The notes under the pieces were generated by a model. The model saw nothing but the letters and a program-made list of their open reading frames with translations, did not search any database and was not told where the DNA came from. From Augochlora pura (Eukaryota; Arthropoda; Insecta; Hymenoptera; Halictidae), in assembly GCF_028453695.1 (NCBI RefSeq), contig NC_135773.1, forward strand, positions 20,646,001 to 20,710,000: DNA of 64,000 nt, written 5' to 3'. Position 1 is the first letter of the stretch. Each line of letters starts with the position of its first letter. This document shows, in pieces, positions 49,507 to 60,642 of the stretch. A program made the translations under genes and the position numbers.

Positions 49507-49693
49507 ATTAGTGACAGATCGTGAAGCGCTAGAGAAAACGTTGTTTGAAAGTGAGTTGTCTCCGAAAATAGCTCGATGGGCTCTCGCGTTAGAAGAGTTC
49601 ACGCGCGAAGTTGAACATAGACCAGGTACGCGATCGAAGCAAGCCCGTCGCGTCGGGCAGATCGCCGATAACGTTCGGTTCGTGACAAGCTAA
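49507..49693 (+). pseudogene. Ty3/gypsy retrotransposon RNase H fragment
   Basis: Encodes VTDREALEKTLFESELSP then KIARWALALEEF and VEHRPGT, the end of the reverse transcriptase-linked RNase H domain of Ty3/gypsy pol, where members read ...RxxRWxLxLxEFxxxxxHRPG. It stops at 49693. No other pol, gag or LTR sequence was recognised nearby, so this is an orphan scrap. Confidence 0.75.
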
Positions 49694-52600
49694 TCCTAAC
49701 TGTGCGTAAGGCTCGGGAAACGTTTTAAATTAACTCGCTGTTTGTAGACAACGCCCCATGATTGTTTAGAGTAAAACGGAACTCGAAGGATATAGAAAAG
49801 CTTCGCTCGCTAAATTAATAACTGCACTTGCAAGAAAGATCAATCTTTTCTCCAATAAAAATGGCCAGCCTTTTATTCAATTTTTCTATTTTATATATTT
49901 ATTTATAAAATAACAGAGTGCTCATTAATCTTCACTAATCATTTAGAAATGTTATTCGATTCTTAAATTTCGTATGAATTTGCATGAAACATGTTTCGCG
50001 AGAGAATTAATTTGGCATGTCGAGAGGTGAATATGGCCTGCGAAAGGATTAATTCTTAATGAAAAAATAGTGAATATTATCGGGATAAATTCTGTTGTAT
50101 GTTAATTGTAAAAAGACAGGAGTTGAATATTTTCTGTTTCGATAGTTTTAACACATTGTCAATAATGGGGCAATATTTTAAAATCGTTCATCGCGATTCT
50201 ACATTTCATCTATCTATTTCTGTCATAAATAAATATAACATAAAATTCGTCGTCCAGTTAATACGATAGAAGATCGAAACGTCGAATGCATCTCGTAATA
50301 TCACGGCAATGATCCATCGCAAGCCGATCAAACAATTCTAGAATCTCGTCTATTAGTCCCTATAATCGTGACAATAGCATCGGACTCTAAGCCATTTGAT
50401 CTAAGTAGGTCGAAATGGCCTAAATTACCTGAATATACGTCTGTGCAGGTCTAGACCGCGAAGACGATCTGTAATAAACAGAGTCTACTGGCAATATGAA
50501 CTACTTTATGACCAATAAAGTTGGAGAGATACATGTTTCCTCCGGTAAATTTACAATTTCCATTGCGGGCCACGACGTACCTGCAATTTTATCAAATGCA
50601 TGCTACAATGTGATCTAGTTACGTAGGCGTGTACAATTGAAAAAAATCCTCTGCCGCCAATCGACGATTTATCATCGTTTATTTGAATTAAGCGTATCGA
50701 ATTACCGATAACTTTCTCTTCCTCTGCATCTAACATTTAAGAAGTCGACGCAAACAGGTCTATTTTCCATCCACTTCGACCAATATTTATATTACATTAG
50801 TCACGTTCGCTGCCGCCAAAACTCACTTCTTACTCGTGGCTTGGGAGTAACTGAAAAGTAAACGTATCGTCGCTTTTCCTGATAGCTCTATAGAGTTATA
50901 GGGTACGGAGCGCGGTTGATCGTAAGAAATACGGAAAAGGGATCGATCGATCGGTAAATGTCCACAACCGACCAGGAAAGCAGCGACGACATGTGTATTC
51001 GCGATAAACAGGTCCCCCCGGGGGCGATAACGCGAAGAAAAAGAGACGCGATCCCGCCCGTCTGCGTTGATCTTGAAAATAAACGGGAGAGTGGTCAGCA
51101 AATAGACACCTGTGTGTAACTTTCGAAGCAGAAACGCCCTCGACCCACTTCTTCCCGCGAATAATACTGAATTTCACGTTATCGGTTCTCATCTATGCTC
51201 TCGGTACGAGATTCGCCGCGGACTCGTTTCTCTTTCCCGTGCAGCAGGCGCCATTGTTTGTCGTCCCTATTATCCCACGATCGTAGGAAATCAGATTTTC
51301 TTCGGTTTTCTCTCGCCACCGTTTGGAAAAATATCATCGATGAAATTGTAAACTCGTGCGTTTCACACCGATCTTCTGCAAACTCCTGGAGGAGTCTCGT
51401 ATAATACACATTTTTCGTAAGAGCAATTTTTTATCCGCCATTGCGTTCCACAACAAGTGCATTGGAAGAATTTTACGAGATCAGCTATCAAATGATTGAT
51501 GATGTTAAGAAAATGTGGAGAAACAAAAGAATATCAAATAATAATATAGCGTAACTGTCGACTACTGAGATATATTTAATTGTATTTTCATGGAATAGAA
51601 AAAGGAAAGAAAAAGTCTAATTTAATTGCTGATTTTAATGCACGAATATTTCATAAAAGGTATTCACGTTCTCGGTTGCGTCTAAAGACGCGCGAAGCGA
51701 AATCAGATCACAGAAATGCAGAGCAACCAATTAGAGAAATTCAGGCATAATAATCTACTTGTAGAAAGTAGTCGATCCAAGCGATTTATTTCTGGATTCG
51801 TTACGATTCCATCGAGATGGCAACATGACACGCTTTCGGATAATTAAAGATAGCCTTTTCGTGTAGTACACAGCAATTTCAACTTCCTTCGAAACCAGCA
51901 CGGAAAAGAAATGATTGAAACCTTTCGCGAGAGAAAGAACATTGAATTCTTCCGTTTTTACAGATAGATTACTTTGAAACTATAAAATTATATTCAAATT
52001 ACGATATTACGTTACATTAAATTCATAGATATTATGTATTCTTATATTATATTATATCACTTATATTATGTATTATCATCGACATTAGTATTAGCTACAA
52101 ATAATTAAAAGTTATTAAAAATACAAATTTACCTGTTTCAATTGAAGGATATTATATACATTAAATACATTCATTTATTATCTTAATTATTTTAATAATA
52201 ATAATATATATACATAATATATACATGATATAATAATAATCATATATGCATAAAATTCGTAATCCAATAGTAAAAATTGTGGATGTATGGTACGTATTAA
52301 ACGAGTTTGATGCGTGCGTTAGAACGCAACCCTTAATGTCACAGTCGGTTGCGTCGATCCTATTACAGACAAGAACATTTCCTTCTTCGAACCTCTGCTC
52401 GAGTCGGATTCAGACGAAGTACATATAAAGAACATCGAACAACCGCAGCGTACTAGATAGTCCGTTAACGAAACCGTGTCACCACTTCTCATTGTCAGAT
52501 TAAATCGATCGTGCCAAATGGTGTTGCTATCTTCGCATGTTTATCGAAAACTAGCAATACAAATTTCCATTTAACTATTTACCTGTAAGCCTATATACTT

Positions 52601-53578
52601 GCTTCGCATATCTAATCGCGACATTTAACTTCAACTGCTCGCTCATGGAAACCATACGATACGAGCCACAAAATATTTTGAATGCAGCTTTCCCGCGCAC
52701 TCGAGTATACTTACCTAGCATTTTTATTTTCCCAATTGTCTTTGGTTTAGATACATAATGCGTGCAGTTAAAAATTATGCAAATGTCGAATTTCAATATT
52801 TGTTTAGAATTACTAACAAATATACTAAAACACAGTTAGTAACAATATTTTAACCTGTGTGTGTTTCGTACAGGTTAATACGGCTTAACAGTAAATCCCA
52901 TGCGATTGAAATGTACAAAATAGTTTAGTAATATAATACTATAATACTACTTTCGGCTAACTAAATAACGCTTTAATTCAGTACCAGCATTATGACATAA
53001 ATAAAGACTGATTAAAAGTGCATGTAAAGGAATCTTTGCGATAGTACACTCTCCGATTGTTTATCGAGTAATTTCATTACTATAAAAGAAAAGCTATTAA
53101 AGTCTTTGTCTATTTAAAAAGCCGCTGTGTAACAGAAACTCGTTTCGAAACAGTAGACGCGTCCGTCGGGACGTAGAGAGACGCGACATAATCGAAACAC
53201 GTTCATGGAAACGGTGGGGCTTAGTCACAAAAAGCACGATCAAACTAATTAAAGAAGATGAGAGTTTACGAGCGGAATGACATCGCCGAGACGAGAAGCT
53301 AATCCGATTCTCTTAGCACGGAGCACCTGCCAATTTAAAGGTTAGCTCAGTGGCACATCATACGAGCCGCGTGCGACGCCTCGACTGTCAATCTGACAGC
53401 CGCTCGATATAACGCAATCATCGTTCATCGTACTCTACTGCCGCGGATACAAAGGAATCTTTCGCGTGTCAGCGCGATATTCTGCTCGTTAAGAATCGCG
53501 AATACATTCGCGACACATTCGCGAACCGCTCGCACATCTGTGCGCAACGCTTCTGCACAGAGACGGTCTTCCACTTAC

Positions 53579-53642
53579 CAACGAGCAGGCATACGAAGTC
53601 TATAATGATCTTCCGAAGTATTATCTTCGATGATCGATCCAT
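53579..53642 (-). CDS. Phospholipid phosphatase (wunen/LPP family, PAP2), coding exon 1
   Basis: Short first coding exon: ATG at 53642, 21 codons plus one base, then a G|GTAAGT donor (intron starts at 53578). It encodes MDRSSKIILRKIIIDFVCLL plus V, a basic cytoplasmic N-terminus running into transmembrane segment 1, as in LPP proteins (D-V-L-C-type segment). Its phase-1 end fits exactly the phase of the exon at 21230-21381, giving FVCLLV-VGMAVLMFFLF. The frame is also open upstream, but the first ATG is at 53642. A GC-rich, CpG-rich block just upstream (about 53750-53960) is the likely promoter and 5'UTR. The pairing with a distant exon is inferred from phase, strand and protein continuity; a transcript would prove it. 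Another N-terminal exon between the two could also exist. Confidence 0.72.
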
Positions 53643-53965
53643 GACGACTGGTAACCGCACACGTCAATTATACAAAAAGGAATGATAGCTAAATTACCGC
53701 ACAGGAAGAAGAGCAATTAGGAGCAACTGTCAAATAAAAAAATCAGGAACAAGACCATCCCGGCGTACGGTTCGGAATGGACTGAGAGACGCTTGCCCAT
53801 TCGCCGCGAATCTATCCGGCGAAACAAGCAAACCGACCCGATTCAGATCCGAGCGACGACTGCCACTGCGGCTGCGCCCAGCCCTCTCCGCGCGCCTGCG
53901 AGTCCGTAAGTCCGCAAGTACGTTGCGCAGACCACGCACGTGCCCGTTCCGCCTGCTCACTATAA
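53643..53965 (-). promoter_or_regulatory. Likely promoter and 5'UTR region of the phospholipid phosphatase gene
   Basis: Immediately upstream of the exon-1 ATG. From about 53750 to 53960 the base composition switches to GC- and CpG-rich, unlike the AT-rich flanks. No clear TATA box or initiator could be assigned, and the transcription start site is unknown. The call rests on position and composition only. Confidence 0.4.
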
Positions 53966-54898
53966 GCTATACACTGTACCATTGTACGTTGCACACTATG
54001 TACATTGTAAACTGTAATTTTAATATGCGCCGAACAGTGATCGGGAAAGCAATATCCTGTGGAAAAAGTCCAATTTTCGGAACTGTTGTGTTCGGAAAAT
54101 TTTATTTCTCCTACGAAACGATATTCTGTTAGAGTTTCACGATCCAAATGTGTATCACTCATTTTATATTATTATACAATGGAAAATATTGATTTGAAGA
54201 TGGCACTAACAGCTGTTATAACTAGATCACGGATTTTATGCATTTATGAGAAAATTGTATAGATCAAATACAAAACTGAAATATTAATAACTCAAATACT
54301 TTCAACTTATTACAAGTTATTATTATCAATTGCGCCTTTAATGAATGTCAATGTATTTACTAAACTTTTAAAAGGTTTACTAAAAGATGTTAAAGTTTGT
54401 ACGTCTTTTGCATAGAAGCTGAAATTGTTGGGAAGAACATAAATGGTTGTTTCAATCTCTATTTCTGGTTAGTTTTAAGTTTGCGTGATTTTTAGAAACA
54501 AACTTAGGAGGTTTTATGGCGAGTGCCGTATTCAACGCTCGTGATTCAATTTCGAAACAGATCACGATTTTCAGACATTTTCGATGATCTGGCAAAATAA
54601 TTTTTTCCAAGAAATATGGATCAGTATTGTACACTTGTCCACAAATTAAAATATAAAAACTTACGAACAAAAATTTATTTAACAGAGCGAATATCCAGCC
54701 GCAGTGCACTGATTCAATGCGAAATAAACATGAATGAATTAACTTTCTGCGCAAAAGAATTTTTTCTATGTAAGAAGACACTACCGCATAGTCGTTCAGT
54801 TGGTGTGACGACAAGCTCGATCGCGTTCTATCAACCATTGTCTTTAGAGCAGTTGTTTACCTTTGTGACCTTGAATGTATTTCCTGATTTTTACAATG

Positions 54899-55094
54899 GA
54901 AAATATTGTCGAGCGAAGAGTTCGTCTTAATTGTTGGATTTCCAACGAAATTTCTAGCGATCCTACGTTTATGAAACGCGTCTTAACTGACGATAAAACG
55001 TGGCTTTCTCTGACCATGTTAAATAATTATCTGAGAATGAGAAACATTTTTCTGAAAAAATTAATTTTCTTCCGTGACAACATTAGCACAAATT
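54899..55094 (+). pseudogene. Fragment of a mariner-type transposase
   Basis: Reads RVRLNCWISNEISSDPTF then MKRVLTDDKTWL, resembling the block around the first catalytic Asp of mariner/SETMAR-type transposases (typically ...FLKRVxTGDETW). The following NNYLRMRNIFLKK may be a worn version of the usual SSEWRxxNEPxPKK. A short orphan piece, with no ends found. Confidence 0.45.
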
Positions 55095-58000
55095 AGGCAC
55101 AGACAAAAATCTCTTAACAAGTTCAGTGTCGACAAACAACCCCAAAGGTTCCCCAAAGGTTCTTTCAATATATTGCAACAAAAATGAATTTGTAGGATTA
55201 GTAAAAAAAACTAGTGTAGCCAATTATTATAAAGATTGCTTCAAATAAAACCTATTTAGAATATGAAAGTATAAATTTTAGCTATTCGCAATACAACTCA
55301 AATGAGAAAATCATAAATACGTACATATCGACTAATAAATTTCGATTCCGAATGTACAGTCTTTTATTTTTTAACCGATTACTAATATTTAATATGGTTA
55401 CTGGTAATTCTCAATAGACCAATTGGATCGTTAACTGATCCGCGAGTTTCGAGAATTATCGTATTCAGACGAGATAAAACATTGTTTAGTTGTTCGATAT
55501 ACTGCTCATAAAAGACCCAAGACGGTACATTCGCGTTCGCAAGTTAACCCCTTGGCACTACGATTTCTTTCACGCTACGTCGATTAACACTTCTCCGTTC
55601 TTAACAATTTCTTTGATAGTACGAGACAATTATCGTTTCCTATACAGTTTTCATCTACTTCCATTTCACTAAATTATCTTACAATTTAAAAATCTGCACA
55701 TGCCGTAAATGCATAAAGATTCGCAGTCTAATAATTAATAAAAAAAAAATCTTATGTCTTTAAAGTAGTCTCTAACATTTTTTCCGACTTTTTAGTCACA
55801 TAAATCGATATAACTGCTTTGAAATACTATAACGGGTTGCCATTTTTTATCGTATATTATGTATTATTATACTGTCACGAAGTGCAGGTTTTTTTTATTT
55901 ATAATCCAACAGTATGTTTCAAAATAAATATAATTCCCATAGTTCAAAGACCCTCGAAATCATCTAGAGTAGAAAATAAATTGTATAATGACACTCTATA
56001 AACACTTGTACAATTTACGTATCATTAATAGCTTGCATACATACTCGATGCTGGTGCACGTGCTCAAAATGATTACCTTAGACAGACTGCTGCGATACAG
56101 ATAAGACAGCGTGACCAATTTCGTTTCAGTTGTCGGTATCTTGCTGTGCACTTGTTCCGTGTTCACAAGTAAAGATAACATGCAGAAACGTACAAGAGAG
56201 CTTTGCTATTTAATAACAATTCTTAAGTAATCTTTCGAGTTAATTGCTTCGATAATTTTTCTATCATTTCAGTCTGGCTATTTTTTCTAGTGTTATAAAA
56301 TTTTGATACTATTTGTATAAAAATAATTTTTTATGTTTTTAAAAAGATTTGTCCACAGATATTTTAAGAGCATGGGACAATAAACGTGACGAAATTATAA
56401 AGCTATCTAATTTCCACTCGACTTCCCGACAAAGGATCAAATTTTTTTTATTATTAAACTATATTTCAGTAACTACCGTACAAAAATCTATCTTATACAT
56501 ATAAAACGATAAACCGGTTTCTCCATGAAACCCAACAATACGAAATAATAGGATGATCGTAAAGTTCGTTGGGTAACGCACGTATTTGAATTGACAATTC
56601 TGGACCGTTAATTGCCAAACAAATACCGCAGGAACTTGTTGGCTCTAGAAAGACTGATCGCGGTTAGCATGCATCCTGTTAATGGACATTGTGGAATGTT
56701 GTTAATGGCGATTAATATTTCGTCAAGCGAATGGTTGCGAGGTCCATACCATACTGGTACCTATGTATTGGTACATAAGTGCTTGCAATACATAAGTGCT
56801 TACTATGTATCCACGGTCCGCCGTGGCTCGGCGCGACGGTAAGAAAGGTACTGCGCGCGCGTCCTTCGAACAATATTTACCCTCACTTCCATATTTTTCT
56901 GTAATCTTATCTTTTTTTTGCTTAAGAGAATGTCCCGACTATTTCTATGACCTGTTACGCGTATTAGCAACCACTGTTGTAAGATAAGAATAGCTTCGGT
57001 TAATGACCCTGCTTCCAAACACATTCAGGGAATTTGAAATCAGCTAACAATTTTTAAGCCATGTTGCATCCCCTATTTGCAGAATTTTCGTCCTCCAGTG
57101 TTCTGTGCTTTTCAATATTGCCAGTTGAATGTTTCTATACATAGCAGAACTTCTGTTTCGTATTTCATTTTATTTTTGGAAATATTAATCTATATTAAAT
57201 AGTAATAATTGCTTTAATTAATAGTGAATTACTCCATATACAAGAATTTCATCATATACCTCATATTACAAGTCATTAAATCACATCATTAAACTAAACT
57301 TTTAGAACACATTTAAACGTGTCCAAATTCATAGAATTTTATATTATTCTCTCACAGCATAATAATCTAGATTTTCTATCGCCATGTTTGTACGCCAATA
57401 AAAAAGCTATTGTACAACGTGAGAAGATAAATTTATCTGCATATATATAATGGTTTCTCTAACGTTTTATTTGATACTCTAATTGAATATGCATATTTAC
57501 ATGTCTGCTATTTTCAAATCAGTTATTTTAATCGCTTATTGCTTATCACTATATAATATCGATCACATACATTAGTAGTGTGCAAAGACCGTACGTTACT
57601 GAAAAGTTTGTAACTGAACAGTTTTGAACTGATTTCGATTATAAAGCAACACGACGATTGAATAAAATCCCTGCATCATCAATTATGATTAATCAATAAA
57701 CGTTATTTATCAGTATTTAATAATATAAATATATCATGTAATCTAACTTCTGAATAAAAAGTGAAGAGGTCATAGTCGATAATGTAGGGTTCCTCGCCGA
57801 CCGTCTTTTTATTCATGATTTTGAGTAACTGCATACTATACACATACATATTAAAGAAGTTTGATCGCTTTGTGTCCACATACAATTACCCACAGAATTT
57901 AATGTACGCAAAACTGAAATATTCATTTTATCACATGTAAAAAAATGCAGTAATATGATAACAGAAAATCTACACTCAATTTAACGTCATAGGTAATAAA

Positions 58001-59874
58001 GACTACTGTAAGACAGAAAAAGTAAAATATTGTTTGTTAATTCAGCTATGTTTGTAAGAATATTTCTAATATATATTGTTAATATATTTATATAATACTA
58101 AAAATATTTCTAAACGTTACAACCATTATACTCATATAAAAGGATCATACAAATAAAAAATTTCCTAAAATTCATGTTTTTATGCATTTATTTGACCTAT
58201 ATTTCCATATGAAATATTTCTACAAAACATTATTCCAAGTTCATGTTTTATATTTCTACATTAATTTTTTAAAACTTCGAAATAAAAAAGAAATACATAT
58301 GCCTAATATAGAATTAGTTAGAAGGCTGTGTCATGAAAAGAAGTATTTACGATGTTAGAGTTACAAGGAACATGTTTTAGTATCGAAAATATTTAATGGG
58401 ATAATAACTTATTAAATATTTCTTAATATACTTTCCTTGAAGAATACAACAATTTTTTAAGTTACCATCAGAATACTTTTTCGTGAATTTTGTAAAATTA
58501 ACGTCTTCTCGATATTTTAAATTAATTATTTAAGAGTGATATAATTTTAGGTGTATAGACTTTAACTTATAATGTACAAGACCGGACTGAATTTACTTGG
58601 TTCGGATTGTAAGCAAATACTATGGAGATGGTTCACTACCGAATTCCTTTGTAATTATACGTTTAATTTTATAAGTAACTGTACATCCATGCGTCAATTT
58701 TGTTTTAAAATAATATTGGAATAATGACTGACAATTACAGCAGCAATATACACACATACAGCGTACAAATATTTTGTAAAGTACCTTCCAAACAATCAAT
58801 TGACCCAATTCTATAGGAATTACATATTTCGCATTATAATTATTAATTTCAATCATTCATTATTAGGAAGGTATTCACGACCAAATTCATGGTTTAATAT
58901 GATACAGTATTATCAAGACGCGCAAAAACATCATAAAGTACTGTCACTTAAGAACGACCTTAATATCTCTTAACAAAATATACCACCGTTGGTAATTATA
59001 AATTACCAAATATATTTCATATATATACAGAAACTGACTTTCCTAAAATTGCAATGAAAAGCTTTGTGATGATGAAAATAAAGGTAAAGATAATTATTCG
59101 GTAGAATCTATAATAAAATTGATCATCAACCTTAGAAAGACTGGGAGGGGAGGAAAGCTCATTGATCTACCAAATAAAAAATGTTGAGAAAACAATATGA
59201 ACGATAGAAAATAATGCTTTAAATCAAAATTGTTCGATGTCATAGAGAACATATCAAAATTTCATTTATTTAGTTGAAGAAACGTTTCATCGACATCCTC
59301 TATCCTACGGATTTTACAAGAGAGACTCCTTCGCTCCCTTCATTGTTTCAGATTTAATATTTATGTTCATTATAGTTGTCATCTTGAAAGTCATATTGAT
59401 TTTAATTACTGTCATTTTAATTATCTACTAAGATTATTGCACTAAGTCATAAACTAAAATAATATAGTTAAGTTATTTAAATATATTGTCCTTACAGTTT
59501 CCTTTTCCCAATTCTTTTACATTGTTCTTATCATAAGGTAAATGAGTGTTTGTACAAATTCTTTTAATTCCGTTTAGGTAATTCTTCAGAAAGAAATTAT
59601 AAAACGAAAGAGAAATATATGTGAAAAACATATATGGCTTTGCTGAATAGGGAAAAAGAGTGGAACTTTGATCAAAAATGATATAACTCAACGTTTTCAA
59701 AAACTGAGGTGTGTTTCTAAGTCTGACATGACGTATATTTTATAAGTCTAAAGAGATGAACATATGTTATCAACATTTAAATTTGTATTTTTACAACTAA
59801 TATATAATTCTGACTTCTTCTCCTTTAACCCTCCCATCAGAAAAATATACACATGTATGCGCGCATGCACAAAC

Positions 59875-60035
59875 GCCGGGTATCCTAAAATTATGTTATT
59901 TCCAAGAAAAGAGGAGTTCCTGACATCATTCGAAGTAACCTTTTCCTCAACGGATTGCTACAAAAAGAAAGTTACTTCAAATAACGTCAGGAACTTCTCA
60001 TTTCCCGCAAGTAATATAAATTTGAGACACCCTGT
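59875..60035. repeat. Fold-back (palindromic) element with CAGGGTGTC ends
   Basis: About 160 bp whose halves are near-reverse-complements. The inner arms GAGGAGTTCCTGAC (59911 on) and GTCAGGAACTTCTC (ends 59999) extend outward to AAATTATGTTATTT against TAATATAAATTT, and to GGGTATCC against GAGACACCCTG at the edge. Reads as a small non-autonomous hairpin element 3' of Raptor. Confidence 0.6.
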
Positions 60036-60642
60036 GTGTATATATGTATGTATATATACATGCGAAAGAAATAAAAGTATTTATCACTCTATAGAGAAGA
60101 AAAACAGTTAAGCAAATTGCTGTCAAATTTATTGATACCAATCATACATGGCACCATAATAATTAAAGTTACTGCACTATGTATGATACAGATTGCATTG
60201 AATATTAAACATACTCGTTCGTACACTCGTATCTTTTTCGTTGCATCACATTTGCATACATTATGCATCGTTTCTTAAGAACACCAAATCTCGATTGTAT
60301 TTTTTAAAAAATTATATTGCCCATGTACAAGCAGGGATATATTCTTTTCTTTGGTCGTCTCGATAGACTTTGGTTATTCCATCCATTATCATTAAAAAAA
60401 AACTATTAATTCATTACGTTATAAGTTAATAATTGTCGGAAAGTAGCTTTTTTTATGTAAGAAAACGAAACACAGTAAAAAAACCAATTACTGAAGAATA
60501 AAAAATTGTTTTGATTATGAAATAATCAGTAACATCTTGTCCTCAGTTTTTTCATTAATGACTAACAATGTTTGAAATATGAAGTACTGTGGATGTGTAA
60601 GTATTTATGAAAATAATTTTACAGCAATTCCATCTCTATTAG

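Larger units (their letters stand above)
21382..53578 (-). other. Giant first intron of the phospholipid phosphatase gene (inferred)
   Basis: Space between coding exons 1 and 2, 32.2 kb. No further coding exon was recognised. Contents are listed separately: TTAA elements at 28182, 34840, 36757, 39689, 43550, 44501 and 46944; a mariner remnant at 42.3-43.2 kb; a gypsy fragment at 49.5 kb; microsatellites at 26.7 and 30.6 kb; GC-richer blocks near 38.6-39.4, 41.0-41.4, 44.9-45.5 and 46.2-46.8 kb. I see nothing specific in 21.4-26.7, 26.8-28.1, 28.5-30.5, 31.3-32.3, 32.5-34.0, 35.1-36.7, 37.0-38.0, 45.5-46.9, 47.2-48.4 and 49.7-53.4 kb beyond AT-rich DNA and scattered chance frames. Long first introns commonly hold enhancers and alternative first exons, but none can be shown here. 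Confidence 0.65.
53966..60642. other. Intergenic region between Raptor 3' end and phospholipid phosphatase 5' end
   Basis: About 6.7 kb, mostly AT-rich, with both flanking genes transcribed leftwards. The Raptor 3'UTR must occupy some of the right end. Recognisable contents are a mariner-type transposase scrap near 54.9-55.1 kb and a fold-back element at about 59875-60035. Nothing else was recognised in 55.2-59.8 kb apart from AT-rich low-complexity sequence. Confidence 0.6.

Noticed and set aside
53338..53400. tRNA-like GTTAGCTCAGTGG segment
   Set aside because: Resembles an A box, but no B box, acceptor stem or anticodon arm follows.
59764..60111. Open frame of 115 codons 3' of Raptor
   Set aside because: It runs through the fold-back element at 59875-60035 and is explained by it.
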